In this document: positions 19,203-28,600 of the stretch, one piece after another
How the letters are laid out: every line of letters begins with the position of its first letter
Numbering within the stretch: position 1 is the first letter of the stretch
Assembly (NCBI RefSeq): GCF_019900845.1
Contig: NZ_CP074570.1
Coordinates: 2,976,001 to 3,040,000, forward strand
DNA: 64,000 bases
From: Paraneptunicella aestuarii
Lineage (GTDB): Bacteria; Pseudomonadota; Gammaproteobacteria; Enterobacterales; Alteromonadaceae
Direction: 5' to 3'
The notes under the pieces: generated by a model
Databases searched by the model: none
The model's input: only the letters and a program-made list of their open reading frames with translations
What the model was told of the DNA's origin: nothing
Translations under genes and position numbers: made by a program

Positions 19203-20650
19203 TAGCGTTCTCCCTCACCAGGTTGATCTAACTCGAAGTCACTAACAGGCCACAAGTCAGGATTATTTCTGTCGTATACCAATGCGCCATCGATATACAC
19301 ATGTTCAGCCAAGGCGTAAGTAGAGAATGGATCAGCACTCCAAAGTACCACATCGGCATCTTTACCTACTTCCAAAGAACCGGTTTGATCAAAAATACCC
19401 ATGGATTTAGCAGGGTTCGCCGACAACCATTGCCATGCATCTTCCTTACTGATATTCAAACCTGCGCGATTAGCACTTCCCAATGCTTTTCCGGCTTCCT
19501 GATTCAAACGCTGAATACCTAAATCACTATCTGAGTGAACAATGGCACAGGCTTTATTACTGTGAACAATACCCACGTTCTCTTCGATAGCATCGTAAGC
19601 TTCCATTTTGAAGCCCCACCAGTCAGCCCACATGGAAGAACAAACGTTGTTTTCAGCTAACTTATCCGCGATTTTGTAAGACTCAACAGCGTGATGGAAG
19701 CTACTGATTTGATAGTTAAACTCTTTCATCACATCCATCATGACTGACATTTCATCAGCACGATAGCAATGCATATGAACTTTAATATCGCCGTTTAATA
19801 CGCCAGCCAGTGTATCCAGTTTCAGATCCTGAACAGGCGCTTCAACATCTTCACCAGCAGCATGTTTCTTACGATACTCGTCCCACTTTTTCTTGTATTC
19901 ACGAGCCTCAATCCACGAAGAACGATAACCCGCTACGTTACCCATACGCGTACCTGGGCCGCCTTTTTGACCATAAACGCGTTTAGGGTTTTCACCACAA
20001 GCCATTTTCAAGCCATGAGGCGCGCCAGGAAATTTCATTTCCTGAACAGAACGATTAGGAACATTCTTCAGCGTCACCGTGCGTCCGCCAACCAGATTGG
20101 CAGAGCCCGGTAGAATTTGCAGGCTGGTTATACCGCCAGCCAATGCAGCAGAAAAGCCCGCATCTTGAGGCCATACCGCATGCTCAGCCCAAACTTCGGC
20201 AGTAACAGGCTTGGTCATCTCGTTACCATCAGAATGAGAATCAACCGAAGGCGTTGGGTAAACTCCCAAATGGCTATGGGTATCGATAATGCCGGGCGTA
20301 ACCCATTTGCCAGTGCCATCAACAACCTTGGCACCTTGAGGAACAGTGATCTTTTCACCTATGGCCTTAATATTGCCGCCTTCCATCAGGATCATGCCCT
20401 TTTTGATAACGCCACCAATACCATCAAGAATACTGACGTTCTCAATGACAGTCGGTACGCTGTCTAACGCATGGTAACGAGAAGGATATGGGTCGGGATT
20501 AAGTTCAACCAAAGGTCTTTGTTCTGTCGGTTTTTGTTCACTGGTACAAGCGAGAAGAGCTGCACCAGAGGCCGCAATAATAGCCACACGAACCGCATGA
20601 CTTAACGACCAAACGCGCTTGGCGTCTTGAGTGAGTGTGTTTAATTTCAT
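19202..20650 (-). CDS. Amidohydrolase lipoprotein
   Basis: A 482-aa amidohydrolase-superfamily protein with a lipoprotein signal (LLAC with Cys near residue 35). Metal-ligand motifs are present: GIIDTHSHLGVY (HxH), VHMHCYRADE, FHHAVES and SDSDLG. The C-terminus has the usual GSLEVGKDADVVLWS. I start at the ATG 20650; the frame extends to a TTG at 20671 without a good ribosome-binding site. It is the first gene of a two-gene operon with a paralogue that lacks the active-site His. Such pairs are annotated as periplasmic or outer-membrane hydrolases of unknown substrate, possibly dipeptides. Confidence 0.87.
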   Translation of the reverse strand: MKLNTLTQDAKRVWSLSHAVRVAIIAASGAALLACTSEQKPTEQRPLVELNPDPYPSRYHALDSVPTVIENVSILDGIGGVIKKGMILMEGGNIKAIGEKITVPQGAKVVDGTGKWVTPGIIDTHSHLGVYPTPSVDSHSDGNEMTKPVTAEVWAEHAVWPQDAGFSAALAGGITSLQILPGSANLVGGRTVTLKNVPNRSVQEMKFPGAPHGLKMACGENPKRVYGQKGGPGTRMGNVAGYRSSWIEAREYKKKWDEYRKKHAAGEDVEAPVQDLKLDTLAGVLNGDIKVHMHCYRADEMSVMMDVMKEFNYQISSFHHAVESYKIADKLAENNVCSSMWADWWGFKMEAYDAIEENVGIVHSNKACAIVHSDSDLGIQRLNQEAGKALGSANRAGLNISKEDAWQWLSANPAKSMGIFDQTGSLEVGKDADVVLWSADPFSTYALAEHVYIDGALVYDRNNPDLWPVSDFELDQPGEGER

Positions 20651-20750
20651 AGTTTTAATATCTATTTTCAAGGGTCGGAAACAGGCTAGTCATAAGCAAA
20701 CCATAATGCAATGTTTTTGCTTAATTGACATAAATTCACGATAAATAGCA

Positions 20751-21683
20751 CTAAATTTGCGCTCGAAGGATATTTACTATGGTGTCAGGACAACGCTGAG
20801 TGCGAATTTGCAAATACAGTTCTCTCGCCTCTGGATATTGCAAATTGATATAGCGCATCCACTGCTTGATACGGTTTGGATAATAGATCCCTTTATCGCC
20901 ATATATTTCATAACCAGAATAATGAATGAGCAACTCTATAACCTCAGACCAAGGCATTTTGTTTTGTTCACCACGAATAACTTGCGCCAGATTGGGAACA
21001 GCCAATGCGCCTCGCCCAAGCATCAAATCCTGACATTGTGACTCTTCCTGACAACGCAATGCATCTTCGGCCGTCCAAATTTCCCCATTAGCAATAATAG
21101 GAACATCGACATACTGCTTAATTTTAGCAATCCAATCCCAATAGGCCGGTGGGTTGTATCCTTCTACCTTAGTACGAGCATGGATAACAAGATGACTCGC
21201 CCCGGCTTCTGCCAAGGCTTGTGCATTCTCAATCGCCAGCGTTTTATCATTAAAACCCAGGCGCATTTTCGCCGTAACAGGCTGTTCATTTACAACTGCA
21301 TCACGCACTTTCTTAACAATTCGATACAGGGTTTCTGGCTCTTGCAGCAATACAGCCCCCCCCTTGCTTTTATTCACCGTTTTGGCAGGACAACCAAAAT
21401 TCAGATCCAAACCGTGGGAACCTAACTCAATAGCTCGCACTGCGTTCTCAGCCAACCAATCAGGCTCCTGCCCCAATAACTGAACCCGAACAGGCGTGCC
21501 CGATTTGGTTACTCCACCTTCTTTTAATTCAGGACAAAATCGGTAAAACACCTTCTTAGGCAAAAGCTGATCTACGACTCGCACAAACTCAGTAACACAC
21601 AAATCAAAGCCACCGATTTGAGTCAGCATTTCACGCATTAAGTGATCAACTACCCCTTCCATCGGGGCCAGCATTAGTTTCAT
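20751..21683 (-). CDS. dusC: tRNA-dihydrouridine(16) synthase
   Basis: FMN enzyme that reduces uridine 16 in tRNA. The N-terminus MKLMLAPMEGVVDHLMREML, followed by TEFVRVVDQLLP, is typical of the DusC branch. The FMN-site Cys is in LNFGCPAKTVNKSKGGAVLL, and a further conserved block is ANGEIWTAEDALRCQ. The length of 310 aa is normal. Confidence 0.95.
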   Translation of the reverse strand: MKLMLAPMEGVVDHLMREMLTQIGGFDLCVTEFVRVVDQLLPKKVFYRFCPELKEGGVTKSGTPVRVQLLGQEPDWLAENAVRAIELGSHGLDLNFGCPAKTVNKSKGGAVLLQEPETLYRIVKKVRDAVVNEQPVTAKMRLGFNDKTLAIENAQALAEAGASHLVIHARTKVEGYNPPAYWDWIAKIKQYVDVPIIANGEIWTAEDALRCQEESQCQDLMLGRGALAVPNLAQVIRGEQNKMPWSEVIELLIHYSGYEIYGDKGIYYPNRIKQWMRYINLQYPEARELYLQIRTQRCPDTIVNILRAQI

Positions 21684-21716
21684 GAAGTTTATCTACAAGA
21701 AGGTTGAAAAAAGCGG

Positions 21717-21938
21717 TTATTTAATGACCTTAGCCACCAATCTATGCACAATTGGCGACACGAAAACAACAGTGGGAAAAGCCACAATGAATGCAAAGGC
21801 CCAGGCATTTAGCCAAACAGATAACAAATTAGGAATAAAACCAACGTTGTATACGGTAATAACGAAAGACATGATGCACGACATCAATAAGGCCATAAAA
21901 AACGCAAAAACAAAACGATGATACTTGGCACTAATCAT
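21717..21938 (-). CDS. DUF2798 family small membrane protein
   Basis: A 73-aa protein with two hydrophobic segments (FAFFMALLMSCIMSFVITVY and AWAFAFIVAFPTVVFVSPIV) and a basic C-terminus. The pattern matches DUF2798, a small inner-membrane family with no known function. It lies 33 bp upstream of dusC on the same strand. Confidence 0.82.
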   Translation of the reverse strand: MISAKYHRFVFAFFMALLMSCIMSFVITVYNVGFIPNLLSVWLNAWAFAFIVAFPTVVFVSPIVHRLVAKVIK

Positions 21939-22030
21939 TCAAAACTCCAATGATGTAAATCTTTCAGGTCAGCAGACCTAAATAACCTGAGCTCCGAGCT
22001 CACTTCTATCTACATACCTGTTCCAAACTA

Positions 22031-22141
22031 TCAGTCACCTGTAGAGAATTAGGAGCAAACCCTCAGCCGCAGGGAAGCGGCTGTGGAGCCTACATGGAAG
22101 TATCCACGGCGAGTTTGCAACAAATCTCTATGAGTGACTGA
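22031..22141. repeat. Small dispersed repeat with terminal inverted repeats (family B), second copy
   Basis: Bounded by TCAGTCAC..TAGAGA and the complementary TCTCTA..GTGACTGA, with an inner hairpin CAGCCGC/GCGGCTG. The core matches the element at 9815-9915 in opposite orientation, but the outer complementary arms are unrelated. Confidence 0.7.
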
Positions 22142-22222
22142 CAATAAAACACAGCTATCTAGCCGCTCTTACAGCAAGGCTTAAGTGCGCGGATTGTACC
22201 ATAATCAGGCCATAATCAAGAT

Positions 22223-22639
22223 TTAATAATCCTTGATCTTGCCACGCATGGTTTTGGTTTTACTACGATGCGTCTTGGTATCCATACGCTTCTGTCTGGC
22301 ACTAAAACTGGGACGAGTCGCCTTGCGAGATTTCTGTACAACCGTCGCACTTTGAATCAACTCAACCAGGCGTTGAATGGCATCTTCTTTATTTTGCTCC
22401 TGAGTTCGATATTGCTGAGCTTTTATAACAATAATACCGTCTTTGGTAATACGGTGATCATGCAACGCCAACAAGCGCTCTTTATAAAAATCAGGCAATG
22501 ATGATGCATTAATATCGAACCGAAGGTGAATAGCGCTTGAAACCTTATTAACGTTTTGCCCGCCAGCGCCCTGAGCACGAATCGCAGATAATTCGACTTC
22601 ATCCTCAGACAAAGCCACATTACTCGAAATTTGAATCAT
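22223..22639 (-). CDS. arfB: Alternative ribosome-rescue factor ArfB (peptidyl-tRNA hydrolase)
   Basis: Release-factor-like protein that frees stalled ribosomes. The GGQ motif is in RAQGAGGQNVNKVSSAIHLR, and the Lys/Arg-rich C-terminal tail (KSRKATRPSFSARQKRMDT) that enters the empty mRNA channel is present. The length of 138 aa matches YaeJ/ArfB. Confidence 0.95.
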   Translation of the reverse strand: MIQISSNVALSEDEVELSAIRAQGAGGQNVNKVSSAIHLRFDINASSLPDFYKERLLALHDHRITKDGIIVIKAQQYRTQEQNKEDAIQRLVELIQSATVVQKSRKATRPSFSARQKRMDTKTHRSKTKTMRGKIKDY

Positions 22640-22750
22640 AATGCTCCCCTCCTTGCTAAACAGGTTCCCACGAACGCTTCCAAGAACGTTTTAAGAGAGA
22701 TAAGTATAAACCCAAGCGACATAATGCCTAGACGGAAAAACACCTAAACG

Positions 22751-22776
22751 AAAAAAGCCGCTCTATTGAGCGGCTT
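22751..22776 (-). terminator. Intrinsic terminator of the tRNA-Ala/Glu/Glu transcript
   Basis: Stem AAGCCGCTC/GAGCGGCTT with a 4-nt loop, followed on the minus strand by a T-tract. It lies 24 bp after the last tRNA-Glu. Confidence 0.8.
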
Positions 22777-22799
22777 ATCCGAGCTTTTACAAGCTAATT

Positions 22800-22875
22800 T
22801 GGCGTCCCCTAGGGGATTCGAACCCCTGTTACCGCCGTGAAAGGGCGGTGTCCTAGGCCTCTAGACGAAGGGGAC
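22800..22875 (-). tRNA. tRNA-Glu (TTC)
   Basis: 76 nt on the minus strand, from GTCCCCTTCGTCTAGAGGCC to an encoded CCA. The anticodon stem CCGCC/GGCGG encloses loop CTTTCAC with anticodon TTC. Identical in sequence to the copy at 23157-23232. Confidence 0.97.
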
Positions 22876-23156
22876 AGTAAAACTGTCACTGGTAAACACC
22901 AATAAACGAAATTCGTTTTAAACTCGCTTGGAAGCGTTGTGAAGCTTGACCTAGTTAGCTTCTCTTCTCAAGAGAGGTGCGCATTATAGCGACTTAATTT
23001 TGCTTGGCAATCCTTTTTTTTAGCAATTTTTGCAACTTTTTCGTTTCCATGAAAAAGGCATTGTTTCACCAAAATTACTTCCATTTTTTCTATCGCTTAT
23101 CAAGAAAACGCAATCTATACCTGTTGATTGCACTCATTGATAAAACCAAGAGTAAG

Positions 23157-23232
23157 TGGCGTCCCCTAGGGGATTCGAACCCCTGTTACCGCCGTGAAAG
23201 GGCGGTGTCCTAGGCCTCTAGACGAAGGGGAC
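23157..23232 (-). tRNA. tRNA-Glu (TTC), second copy
   Basis: 76 nt, identical to the downstream tRNA-Glu, with encoded CCA. Lies between tRNA-Ala and the first-named copy in a likely tRNA operon. Confidence 0.97.
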
Positions 23233-23290
23233 AGCGTATTTACTGTCAGGTAACACCTTTACTCTTTTTACCATCCATGATTGGGCATCT

Positions 23291-23366
<76 letters not shown>

Positions 23367-23454
23367 GGAGAATTGAGGAGATTTCGTTTAAAAACCTGTT
23401 CCTCAACAGCGGGGCGAATTCTATGGCTCAACCTAAAGTATGTCAATGCATTTT

Positions 23455-24864
23455 TTAGGAATTTTCTCTGTCTGCTATATATTTAAGCGCCTTGTTTATT
23501 CGTTGTTCAACATCTGATTGTTTTATCAACTGCAAGGTCACATCCAGAGAAGGAGAATTACCCGAGCCGGTAACAGCAACACGTAATGGCATCCCTACTT
23601 TACCCATTCCCACTTCCAATTCTTCAGCGGCTGCATTAATAGCGGCATGAATATTTTCAGCATTCCATTCAGTAATCGCAGCTAATTTTGCAGCAACCAC
23701 TTCTAACGGCTGTTTCGCCACAGGGCGCAAATGCTTCTTGGCTGCATTCTCATCAAAGTCTTCGTATTCTTCATAGAAATAGCGGCTAATCTCCACCATT
23801 TCTTTTAAGGTTTTCACCCTTTCAGCCTGAATAGCAATAATGTCTTCCAAGGCCGGGCCATTTTGCGTATTCACTCCCGCTTGCTCAAAATGCCAAATCA
23901 AATGCTTGGCCACTTCGGATGCAGGAAGGGTTTTCATATAATGCTGGTTCAACCATTGCAGCTTTTCAGTATTAAAAGCCGAAGCAGAAGAACTGATCGC
24001 ATCCAGATTAAACAGCTTAATCATTTCTTCTTTAGAGAAGATTTCCTGATCGCCATATGACCAACCCAAACGTACCAGATAATTCAGCAACGCCTCTGGC
24101 AAATAACCATCATCACGATACTGCATAACACCTACCGCACCATGACGCTTCGACAACTTCTTGCCATCGTCACCCAAAATCATGGAAACGTGAGCATACT
24201 CAGGTATTGGCGCACCCAAAGCCTGCAAAATGTTAATTTGACGAGGAGTGTTATTGATGTGATCTTCACCACGAACAACATGGGTAATGCCCATATCCCA
24301 ATCATCAACCACTACACAGAAGTTATAGGTTGGCACGCCATCGCTACGCTGAATAATCAAATCGTCCAGTTCACTATTGGAGATTTCAATGCGTCCACGA
24401 ATGTGATCATTGATAACCACACTACCCTCTTGCGGGTTTTTAAAGCGCACAACATAAGGCATATCTTCCGGATGGTCTGTACGATCACGCCAGGTACCAG
24501 GGTAACGAGGTTTTTCACCCTTCGCTTTTTGCTCTTCACGAATTGCATCTAATTCATCCAAAGGCATAAAGCATTTATAAGCTTTGCCTTCATCCAACAT
24601 TTGTTGAACAATTTCTTTATAGCGGTCAAAGCGCTTGGTTTGATAGTACGGGCCATCATCCCAGGTTAAACCAAGCCATTCCATACCTTCCAAAATAGCG
24701 TCAATCGCTTCCTGGGTAGAACGTTCAATATCAGTATCTTCAATACGTAGTACAAATTTACCGCCCTGGCTTTTTGCATATAACCAGGAATACAGAGCCG
24801 TTCTGGCTCCACCTACGTGTAGATAGCCCGTTGGACTGGGCGCAAAGCGAGTTACAACCGTCAT
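23455..24864 (-). CDS. gltX: Glutamyl-tRNA synthetase
   Basis: Class I aminoacyl-tRNA synthetase that charges tRNA-Glu. The HIGH-like motif is [16 protein letters not shown] and the KMSKS-like motif is [18 protein letters not shown] is also conserved. The length of 469 aa is normal. The gene lies just upstream of tRNA-Ala and two tRNA-Glu genes on the same strand, a common arrangement in gammaproteobacteria. Confidence 0.97.
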   Translation of the reverse strand: MTVVTRFAPSPTGYLHVGGARTALYSWLYAKSQGGKFVLRIEDTDIERSTQEAIDAILEGMEWLGLTWDDGPYYQTKRFDRYKEIVQQMLDEGKAYKCFMPLDELDAIREEQKAKGEKPRYPGTWRDRTDHPEDMPYVVRFKNPQEGSVVINDHIRGRIEISNSELDDLIIQRSDGVPTYNFCVVVDDWDMGITHVVRGEDHINNTPRQINILQALGAPIPEYAHVSMILGDDGKKLSKRHGAVGVMQYRDDGYLPEALLNYLVRLGWSYGDQEIFSKEEMIKLFNLDAISSSASAFNTEKLQWLNQHYMKTLPASEVAKHLIWHFEQAGVNTQNGPALEDIIAIQAERVKTLKEMVEISRYFYEEYEDFDENAAKKHLRPVAKQPLEVVAAKLAAITEWNAENIHAAINAAAEELEVGMGKVGMPLRVAVTGSGNSPSLDVTLQLIKQSDVEQRINKALKYIADRENS

Positions 24865-25048
24865 TTCCTAAACCCGTTAAAAAAAGTGCCGGGATCATAC
24901 CAGCGAACCGAGTTAATTAAAACGTAACTTAAACGCCCAGAATGAATAATCAATAGATTAAAACAAAAGAAATTTGCAGCTCGCACAGCTTACTAAAAAA
25001 CCATAATGAGACTATGATTCGCCCACCCGTACATTTTGGTTTAAATAA

Positions 25049-25771
25049 GTGAATTCCAATTCAGTATCCCAGGAATGGCTTAAAGGCTTTCAAGACACAA
25101 TCCCCCTGACTATTGCAGCCATCCCGTTTGCTATTATTTATGGTGCACTCGGGCAATCTCTAGGGCTAGATATATGGATCGTATTTGCCATGTCGTTACT
25201 GGTTTATGCCGGTGCTTCGCAATTTATTGCGTTGTCAATGCTGACGTCTGGTGCAAGTATTCCACTAATCATCATGACCGTATTCATGGTGAACTTACGT
25301 CATAGTCTGTATTCGGTCAGTCTGTTGCCTTTTGTATCGAGAATATCGCTTTTAAAACGATTAATGATGGGATTTACACTCACTGACGAAACCTTCGCAG
25401 TCGTCATTAATCATGCAACAAAAGTTGGACAACAAGCCGATATTTCTGCCTTTTATCTTGGTTCAGCCAGTGTTTTATATAGCAATTGGGTTCTCTTCTC
25501 CGTTCTCGGTTTTTATGTGGGGTCAGCTTTTCCTCAACTCACTGAATACGGATTGGATGTTGCCATGGTTGTGGCATTTTCAGGTATTGTGGCGGGTCAA
25601 TTACGCCTCCCCAGCTATTGGTTATGCGCTCTGGTCGCAGGAGTATCAGGCGCCCTCACCTACCATTGGCCGCATCAAAGTGGCCTGGTCGTTTCAGCAT
25701 TATTGGCTATCACGATAGGCGTGTGGTCGGAAAATCAATTACAGAAAAAACAGGAGCAGCAATATGTCTGA
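25049..25771 (+). CDS. azlC: AzlC family branched-chain amino acid exporter, large subunit
   Basis: A 240-aa inner-membrane protein with the AzlC signature: GFQDTIPLTIAAIPFAIIYG, then YAGASQFIALSML and VNLRHSLYSVSLLP. AzlC works with AzlD to export branched-chain amino acids and analogues. The start is GTG at 25049. It overlaps azlD by 8 nt. Confidence 0.93.
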   Translation: MNSNSVSQEWLKGFQDTIPLTIAAIPFAIIYGALGQSLGLDIWIVFAMSLLVYAGASQFIALSMLTSGASIPLIIMTVFMVNLRHSLYSVSLLPFVSRISLLKRLMMGFTLTDETFAVVINHATKVGQQADISAFYLGSASVLYSNWVLFSVLGFYVGSAFPQLTEYGLDVAMVVAFSGIVAGQLRLPSYWLCALVAGVSGALTYHWPHQSGLVVSALLAITIGVWSENQLQKKQEQQYV

Positions 25772-26081
25772 GTGGTTGCTCATTGTCGGTATGTCCATCG
25801 TAACCTTTATTCCCAGATTTTTGCCTATGGCACTGGCAAATAGATTGAACTTGCCTAAAACCGTCGTGCAAGCACTTTCGTATGTTCCCGTTGCCGTGCT
25901 AACCATTATTGTGGTTCAAAGCAGTTTATTTCATAACGGAAAGCTCAACCTTGCACTGGATAATGGTTATATCTGGGCAGCCATTACAGCCATGCTCTTT
26001 ACATTTATTCAACCGAGACTGCTGTTAAGTATAGTCGCAGGCATGGCGGCCTATTTATTGGTGAAATTTGGACTGACATAG
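25764..26081 (+). CDS. azlD: AzlD family branched-chain amino acid exporter, small subunit
   Basis: A 105-aa membrane protein with three to four hydrophobic spans and FIPRFLPMALANRLNLPKTV near the N-terminus, as in AzlD. It is translationally coupled to azlC by an 8-nt overlap. Confidence 0.92.
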   Translation: MSEWLLIVGMSIVTFIPRFLPMALANRLNLPKTVVQALSYVPVAVLTIIVVQSSLFHNGKLNLALDNGYIWAAITAMLFTFIQPRLLLSIVAGMAAYLLVKFGLT

Positions 26082-26176
26082 TTGCCGAAAAATCCTGCAA
26101 AATATCATCAACTTGAACAAAGAAACGACCAAGTGATTAACAAACAATCGAACAGATTTTTTATTTCAAAATACTG

Positions 26177-26204
26177 TTGACAGTCATCAACGCATCTCTA
26201 TAAT
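26177..26204 (+). promoter_or_regulatory. Sigma-70 promoter of the tRNA-Val genes
   Basis: A consensus TTGACA at 26177-26182 and TATAAT at 26199-26204, 16 nt apart, about 55 bp before the first tRNA-Val. Confidence 0.85.
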
Positions 26205-26260
26205 ACCGCTCCACTTACCGAGGACAGGTAACGATGAAAAAACAGGATGTTTATCAGGAT

Positions 26261-26336
26261 GGACGCTTAGCTCAGTTGGGAGAGCATCGCCCTTACAAGG
26301 CGAGGGTCACTGGTTCAAGTCCAGTAGCGTCCACCA
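26261..26336 (+). tRNA. tRNA-Val (TAC)
   Basis: 76 nt with encoded CCA. The anticodon stem TCGCC/GGCGA encloses CTTACAA, anticodon TAC. Confidence 0.97.
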
Positions 26337-26411
26337 CTCTTTAACGATGAATTTTTGATAGCCGCTTTTTCTAAAACATAATCGTTAAAACCAAAAAACT
26401 TCATATAAAAC

Positions 26412-26487
26412 GGACGCTTAGCTCAGTTGGGAGAGCATCGCCCTTACAAGGCGAGGGTCACTGGTTCAAGTCCAGTAGCGTCCACCA
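26412..26487 (+). tRNA. tRNA-Val (TAC), second copy
   Basis: 76 nt, identical to the copy 75 bp upstream. Accessory DNA starts right after its 3' end, so it is a plausible island attachment site. Confidence 0.97.
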
Positions 26488-26635
26488 AATTCCCCCTACT
26501 CTCATAAAAAAACCAATTTAGACCAAATCCAGACCATATCTCGCCCATGGCATTTTTGCGCCTGTTCGAAAGGGCTCTACCCAATAAACAACCAAAGGGT
26601 TCTCTACACTCGTTAATAATGAAAAGCCTTAGCTT

Positions 26636-27097
26636 CTACTCTATTTTAGGCAAATTCTTTTTATTACCATCAATAGAAAGAATCGTATTGTTATCATTGG
26701 AGTCTAAACCCAGCTCAATTGCCTCAATACTGTCAACAGCATCTTTACTTGATTTTGCAATGACTTCATCTAAATCTTTTTGTAATTTTGCATTATCTTT
26801 CTTTAGTCTTTCTGTTGCTTCGCGCCAAATTTTAGCTTCCTGTTTTAGTTTTTCAATTTCATTTCTATCAAGAGAGTCCATTGCTGCCCTTTCAGCTTCA
26901 GATGCTTTTTGTTCGAAGTCATGCACCTGACTTTCCGCATTCTCACTTACTCTACTTTTTACCTTCTCTTTTAAGATACCTACTAGAAAATCAATTAACT
27001 CCAGCAAATGCTTTCTAATTACAGGCCAAGCATACTCTTTAAACCATGGCCAAAAAGCCTCAACCAAATAAACTTTGACAGTATTCCAGACACTCAT
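26636..27097 (-). CDS. Hypothetical coiled-coil protein
   Basis: A 153-aa protein not recognised as a known family. The first 45 residues are aromatic and amphipathic (EAFWPWFKEYAWPVIRKHLL), which could attach to a membrane. Residues about 50-120 are highly charged with heptad spacing, likely a coiled coil (KLKQEAKIWREATERLKKDN). AAGGA lies 7 nt before the ATG. It is the first gene after tRNA-Val and points back toward it. Confidence 0.7.
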   Translation of the reverse strand: MSVWNTVKVYLVEAFWPWFKEYAWPVIRKHLLELIDFLVGILKEKVKSRVSENAESQVHDFEQKASEAERAAMDSLDRNEIEKLKQEAKIWREATERLKKDNAKLQKDLDEVIAKSSKDAVDSIEAIELGLDSNDNNTILSIDGNKKNLPKIE

Positions 27098-27462
27098 TTT
27101 TTTCCTTACCTCCCTTTGAAGTTAAGTTAGGGTTCTACTCCGTTTTCACGGACAGTTTGTAAAGACTTAAACTTCTTGCCTTGAACCGCTAGTCTACGTT
27201 GCATTTTTGGATTATGAAACTATCCAATGTAATCCATCAGATCTGCTCTTGCTTCAAAGCAGAAAAATAATTGTTAAATGTAAGCCTCCTGCTTTCACAG
27301 CCATATTCCCTTCCACCATTACGCTCAGCGCGCGGTGTGAAATTTACTCGAAACGCTGAATGAAATACTATGGTAGCCCGTGCCACGGGGCTTATGTTCT
27401 CAGGCGCCCTCGGGGGCTCTCGAGCTTTTGCGGATATTTATCTAACCTTAGGAGTTGAAGTT
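27098..27462. other. Intergenic region in the accessory segment
   Basis: About 365 bp between divergent genes. It holds a GC-rich hairpin, AGCCCGTG/CCACGGGGCT, near 27375, and nothing else I can name. It should carry the promoter of the plus-strand small-gene cluster. Confidence 0.35.
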
Positions 27463-27795
27463 ATGAAATTTACGGTTAAAATACTTGGCATTATTTTTGT
27501 CATAATGTCAGCAACGTTCACCAGCACTTTTGCATTGGCAGGTGAAAACGGCGGCAGCAATTTTGGCATATTGGGAAGTGTTTGGGGCAATAGTGCCAAC
27601 GCAGGACATGGCGGCCTTATTGCCAATGGGAGTGGTATTGGTATTCCACCAAAACCGAATACAGGCACTCAAGAAGAAAAACAAGGCGGGATGATCGCTA
27701 ATGGAAATGGTAATACATCTCCCCCAGATCCAACTATGGCAACAACACAACCACTAATCTGTATACAGGGGTTCTGTATTATCATAGGTAACTAA
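27463..27795 (+). CDS. Small secreted Gly/Asn-rich protein with an internal repeat
   Basis: A 110-aa protein with a signal peptide (MKFTVKILGIIFVIMSATFT, cleavage likely after ALA). The mature part is Gly/Asn-rich and repeats the unit GGLIANGSG / GGMIANGNG. The C-terminus has two Cys (LICIQGFC), which may form a disulfide. TTAGGAG lies before the ATG at 27463. I do not recognise the family. It heads a run of four same-strand small genes, the rest of which look membrane-bound. Confidence 0.65.
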   Translation: MKFTVKILGIIFVIMSATFTSTFALAGENGGSNFGILGSVWGNSANAGHGGLIANGSGIGIPPKPNTGTQEEKQGGMIANGNGNTSPPDPTMATTQPLICIQGFCIIIGN

Positions 27796-27810
27796 AGATA
27801 TTGAGAGCAA

Positions 27811-28308
27811 ATGACTACTGTTGACACCCTAAGAGAAGTAGCAGTTAATACTTCATACCTATACTCGTTGGTTTTTCTAGTAGGTATAGCCCTGTTTAAG
27901 AAGCAAACTTCATTGGTGATCACTTCCACTTTTTTAGCTATTGCAGAATTTATCATGCAAGCAATAAATGATCCGGTTCGAGAGTTCTTTAATGATAAAT
28001 CAGTAGAATATGTATTAAGGCTATCGGGCTGGATTGTGTTTTGGTCGTTAGTTGCTCTCTTTATTATCGCCATGCTGCAGAAAGTTCATCAATGGCTGAA
28101 TATAGCCAAAGGCAGAGAACTAAAAGTCGTACAAAGCTGTTATGTTGTAGTGATTCTGCTGCATGGCATGTTCTATATTAATGCCATGTTTTTAGGCACA
28201 ACGATTTTGGATATGGGTTACCGATACGGCATATTAATAATGAACATAGGCATTGCCCTCTATCTACTTACAGAGCTACTTATACAGGCAAGGAAAAAAT
28301 ATGCTTAA
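27811..28308 (+). CDS. Hypothetical four-span membrane protein
   Basis: A 165-aa protein with four hydrophobic segments (around SLVFLVGIALF, WIVFWSLVALFIIAML, VVILLHGMFYINAMF and LIMNIGIALYLLTELL) and basic connecting loops. No family recognised. It overlaps the next gene by 8 nt, so the two are probably coupled. Confidence 0.68.
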   Translation: MTTVDTLREVAVNTSYLYSLVFLVGIALFKKQTSLVITSTFLAIAEFIMQAINDPVREFFNDKSVEYVLRLSGWIVFWSLVALFIIAMLQKVHQWLNIAKGRELKVVQSCYVVVILLHGMFYINAMFLGTTILDMGYRYGILIMNIGIALYLLTELLIQARKKYA

Positions 28309-28600
28309 CCTGTTCATTCAAAGCCTTGTATTACTCTTGATCGCTTCAATAGTGGGGTATGGCATTCACCTTGCCCGCCAAGCCTTTGTGCCAAAACCCA
28401 GCCCCGAGGAATTACTAAACCGAAGGCTGATACAACACGGGGTAGACCTAAGCGAAGCCTTGTTAAAAACCCGTTACGACAACAGCAGTTTTGCAGAGGT
28501 TATGCAAATTCACGACACCATTAAAGCTTGGGAGCAGCATGTGCATCAGGTAGTACAAGCAAGCTTGCAGCGCCCACCGGAAGATGCCTCGCCATGTTAA
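28301..28600 (+). CDS. Hypothetical small protein with one N-terminal membrane span
   Basis: A 99-aa protein starting at the ATG 28301. Residues 1-25 form a membrane helix (FIQSLVLLLIASIVGYGI) and the remainder is soluble and mostly helical. It overlaps both the upstream gene (8 nt) and the downstream gene (7 nt). The following gene has the same layout of one helix and a short soluble tail with RRLIQHG / KRHAMVNG-like segments, so the two may be distant paralogues. Confidence 0.65.
   Translation: MLNLFIQSLVLLLIASIVGYGIHLARQAFVPKPSPEELLNRRLIQHGVDLSEALLKTRYDNSSFAEVMQIHDTIKAWEQHVHQVVQASLQRPPEDASPC

Noticed and set aside
26261..26487. Duplicate tRNA-Val genes as a direct-repeat att pair of an integrated element
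   Set aside because: Only 75 bp lie between them and no integrase gene is seen. Tandem tRNA-Val genes are common; the second may still mark an island border.
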